A DNA stretch of 12,229 bases from Chitinophagales bacterium. GTDB taxonomy: Bacteria; Bacteroidota; Bacteroidia; Chitinophagales; Saprospiraceae. A program made the position numbers and the translations under genes. A model generated the notes under the pieces. It had not been told where the DNA came from. It was given only the letters and a program-made list of their open reading frames with translations, and ran no database searches. The stretch spans positions 1-12,229 of the forward strand of contig JAAFHQ010000082.1 of assembly GCA_013298445.1 (NCBI GenBank). Reading direction: 5' to 3'. Below, one piece after another: positions 11,066 through 12,229 of this stretch (position 1 is the first letter of the stretch; each line of letters begins with the position of its first letter).

Positions 11066-12229
11066 TTACATCGCTACCACTTTGCGAACTCCAATCGTTC
11101 CATTTACACTTACCTGGCAATAATACTGGCCCATCGGAAGATTCTGGCGTTGGAGCACAAATTGATGGGCTCCCGCAGGATAATACCCTTCAGCTACGGT
11201 TTGAACAACCTTACCCAAACCATCCAATAATCGTATTAATACCTGACCACCATTGGTTTGCAGACTTAGAGTGCTGCTTTCACGAAATGGATTGGGCCGG
11301 AGGTTTAGATCAAATGATTCCACCGTCTGCAAATCACGAGTGGGGGTAGAAATAGATTTAAAGATGGGTAAAATGGGAAATTTTTGGCCCAAGATGGATT
11401 CTGGTTGCTCCAGTCCAAACCAATCTTTGAGGATCGTGGTATAAATGGCCCGAAAATCGTTTTCCATCGGCAAGTCGTCCGATTCACCCAATTTAGTAGG
11501 TACCTGAGGGTTTTTGCCAATGATGCCTGGATTGACCGCTTTGCCAAACACAAACAAGGGTGCGGCAGCTCCGTGATCTGTACCAAAACTACCATTTGAA
11601 CCAATGGTGCGGCCGAATTCCGAAAAAGTCATCCCGACCACCCGATCATCAATACCCATGAGCTTGAGATCGTCCTGAAAAGCATAAATGGCTTCTGATA
11701 GCATTTGCAATAATTCTGCGTGATTGCCCTCCAAAGGGTTGCCAGAAGGATTGATTTGCTCACTATGGGTATCAAAACCATGCAAAGTGCAAATGTAAAT
11801 GGGTGTTTTTAGCCCTCCTTTGATGAGTTGCGCCACAATTTTGAGCTGGTCAGCCAGGTAGTTTTTGTCATCAGGAGGATATAAGTTAGATTGATTACGA
11901 CCTTTGTCGGCTGCCCCTTTTACGGATTTAAAATATTGCTGCGCCTGTTGCGTAACCAGCCGAATGTATTCCAGTTCATCCCCAAAGAATCCCTCTGGTG
12001 CAGGTTCAACCACACTGTTGACAAATTCATAATAAGCCTTCGGATCGGTAATCGCCATGCCCATGGGCCATTGGCTGCCAACTAGAGCCAGAGACATCAC
12101 TGCGCCCAACTGAATAGCCAGAGGGTCAGGATTGGCGTCGCTCGGATAACCAGTGGGGAAGCCCGGATAGCGCTGCTCCAGGTAGCGGCCAGCCCAGCCA
12201 TTTTCTATGTTCACATCTGCATCGGAAGC
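11066..12229 (-). CDS. DUF1501 family protein with C-terminal type IX secretion sorting domain, N-terminus cut by window edge
   Basis: The minus-strand frame is open from the right edge to the TAA at 11068-11066, 387 codons. The GTG at 12214 is internal, since the frame continues upstream as ASDAD before VNIENGWAGRYLEQ. DUF1501 signatures are visible (residues counted from the window edge): ICTLHGFDTH at 146-155, MTFSEFGRTIGSNGSFGTDHG at 200-220 and PLFVFGKAVNPG at 224-235. The family is related to sulfatase/alkaline-phosphatase-like hydrolases but has no assigned substrate. The last roughly 80 residues (from LRPNPFRESSTLSLQ, through GLGKVVQ and YPAGAHQF, to LPMGQYYCQV and the end) form a Por/type IX sorting domain, so the protein is exported through the outer membrane. 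It is convergent with the GbsR-type gene; the stops are 9 bp apart with no visible terminator between them. Confidence 0.9.
   Translation of the reverse strand, partial: ASDADVNIENGWAGRYLEQRYPGFPTGYPSDANPDPLAIQLGAVMSLALVGSQWPMGMAITDPKAYYEFVNSVVEPAPEGFFGDELEYIRLVTQQAQQYFKSVKGAADKGRNQSNLYPPDDKNYLADQLKIVAQLIKGGLKTPIYICTLHGFDTHSEQINPSGNPLEGNHAELLQMLSEAIYAFQDDLKLMGIDDRVVGMTFSEFGRTIGSNGSFGTDHGAAAPLFVFGKAVNPGIIGKNPQVPTKLGESDDLPMENDFRAIYTTILKDWFGLEQPESILGQKFPILPIFKSISTPTRDLQTVESFDLNLRPNPFRESSTLSLQTNGGQVLIRLLDGLGKVVQTVAEGYYPAGAHQFVLQRQNLPMGQYYCQVSVNGTIGVRKVVAM

Overview
The window most likely comes from a chromosome of the phylum Bacteroidota, probably a Saprospiraceae / Haliscomenobacter-like bacterium. 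Three things point there: several gene starts carry the Bacteroidota promoter box TAnnTTTG, start codons lack clear Shine-Dalgarno sequences, and the last protein ends in a type IX secretion (Por) sorting domain. The family placement is an impression from protein and repeat style, not a search result.

Layout. (1) Positions 1-3162, minus strand: a phenylacetate-degradation operon read paaE-paaA-paaB-paaC, with paaC running off the left edge. These genes encode the phenylacetyl-CoA 1,2-epoxidase. Upstream of paaE lie a full TTTG-N19-TAnnTTTG promoter and a palindrome resembling the operator of the TetR-type repressor PaaR. (2) 3422-7102, plus strand: aroB (3-dehydroquinate synthase) and a class A penicillin-binding protein, each with its own promoter-like box. 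(3) 7229-11056, plus strand: a large predicted lipoprotein joining a helical-repeat region to a cyclophilin domain, then gcvT (glycine cleavage T-protein) and a small GbsR/MarR-type regulator. (4) 11066-12229, minus strand: the C-terminal part of a DUF1501 protein with a type IX sorting tail, convergent with the regulator.

The genes are mostly ordinary housekeeping or catabolic genes. The unusual content is between them. Each of the five intergenic gaps longer than 70 bp (680-770, 1085-1169, 3295-3421, 7173-7210, 9267-9335) holds one long, nearly perfect inverted repeat with a short loop, and none of the four shorter gaps does. Their sequences differ, but the architecture is the same. Two have arms built from 7- or 8-bp tandem units with unequal copy number on the two sides. 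Two begin about 10 nt after a predicted -7 box, so the transcript would start with the hairpin. One has replaced the end of paaA, supplying its last codons and stop. This looks like a family of modular palindromic elements colonising intergenic DNA. No mobile enzyme is encoded in the window.
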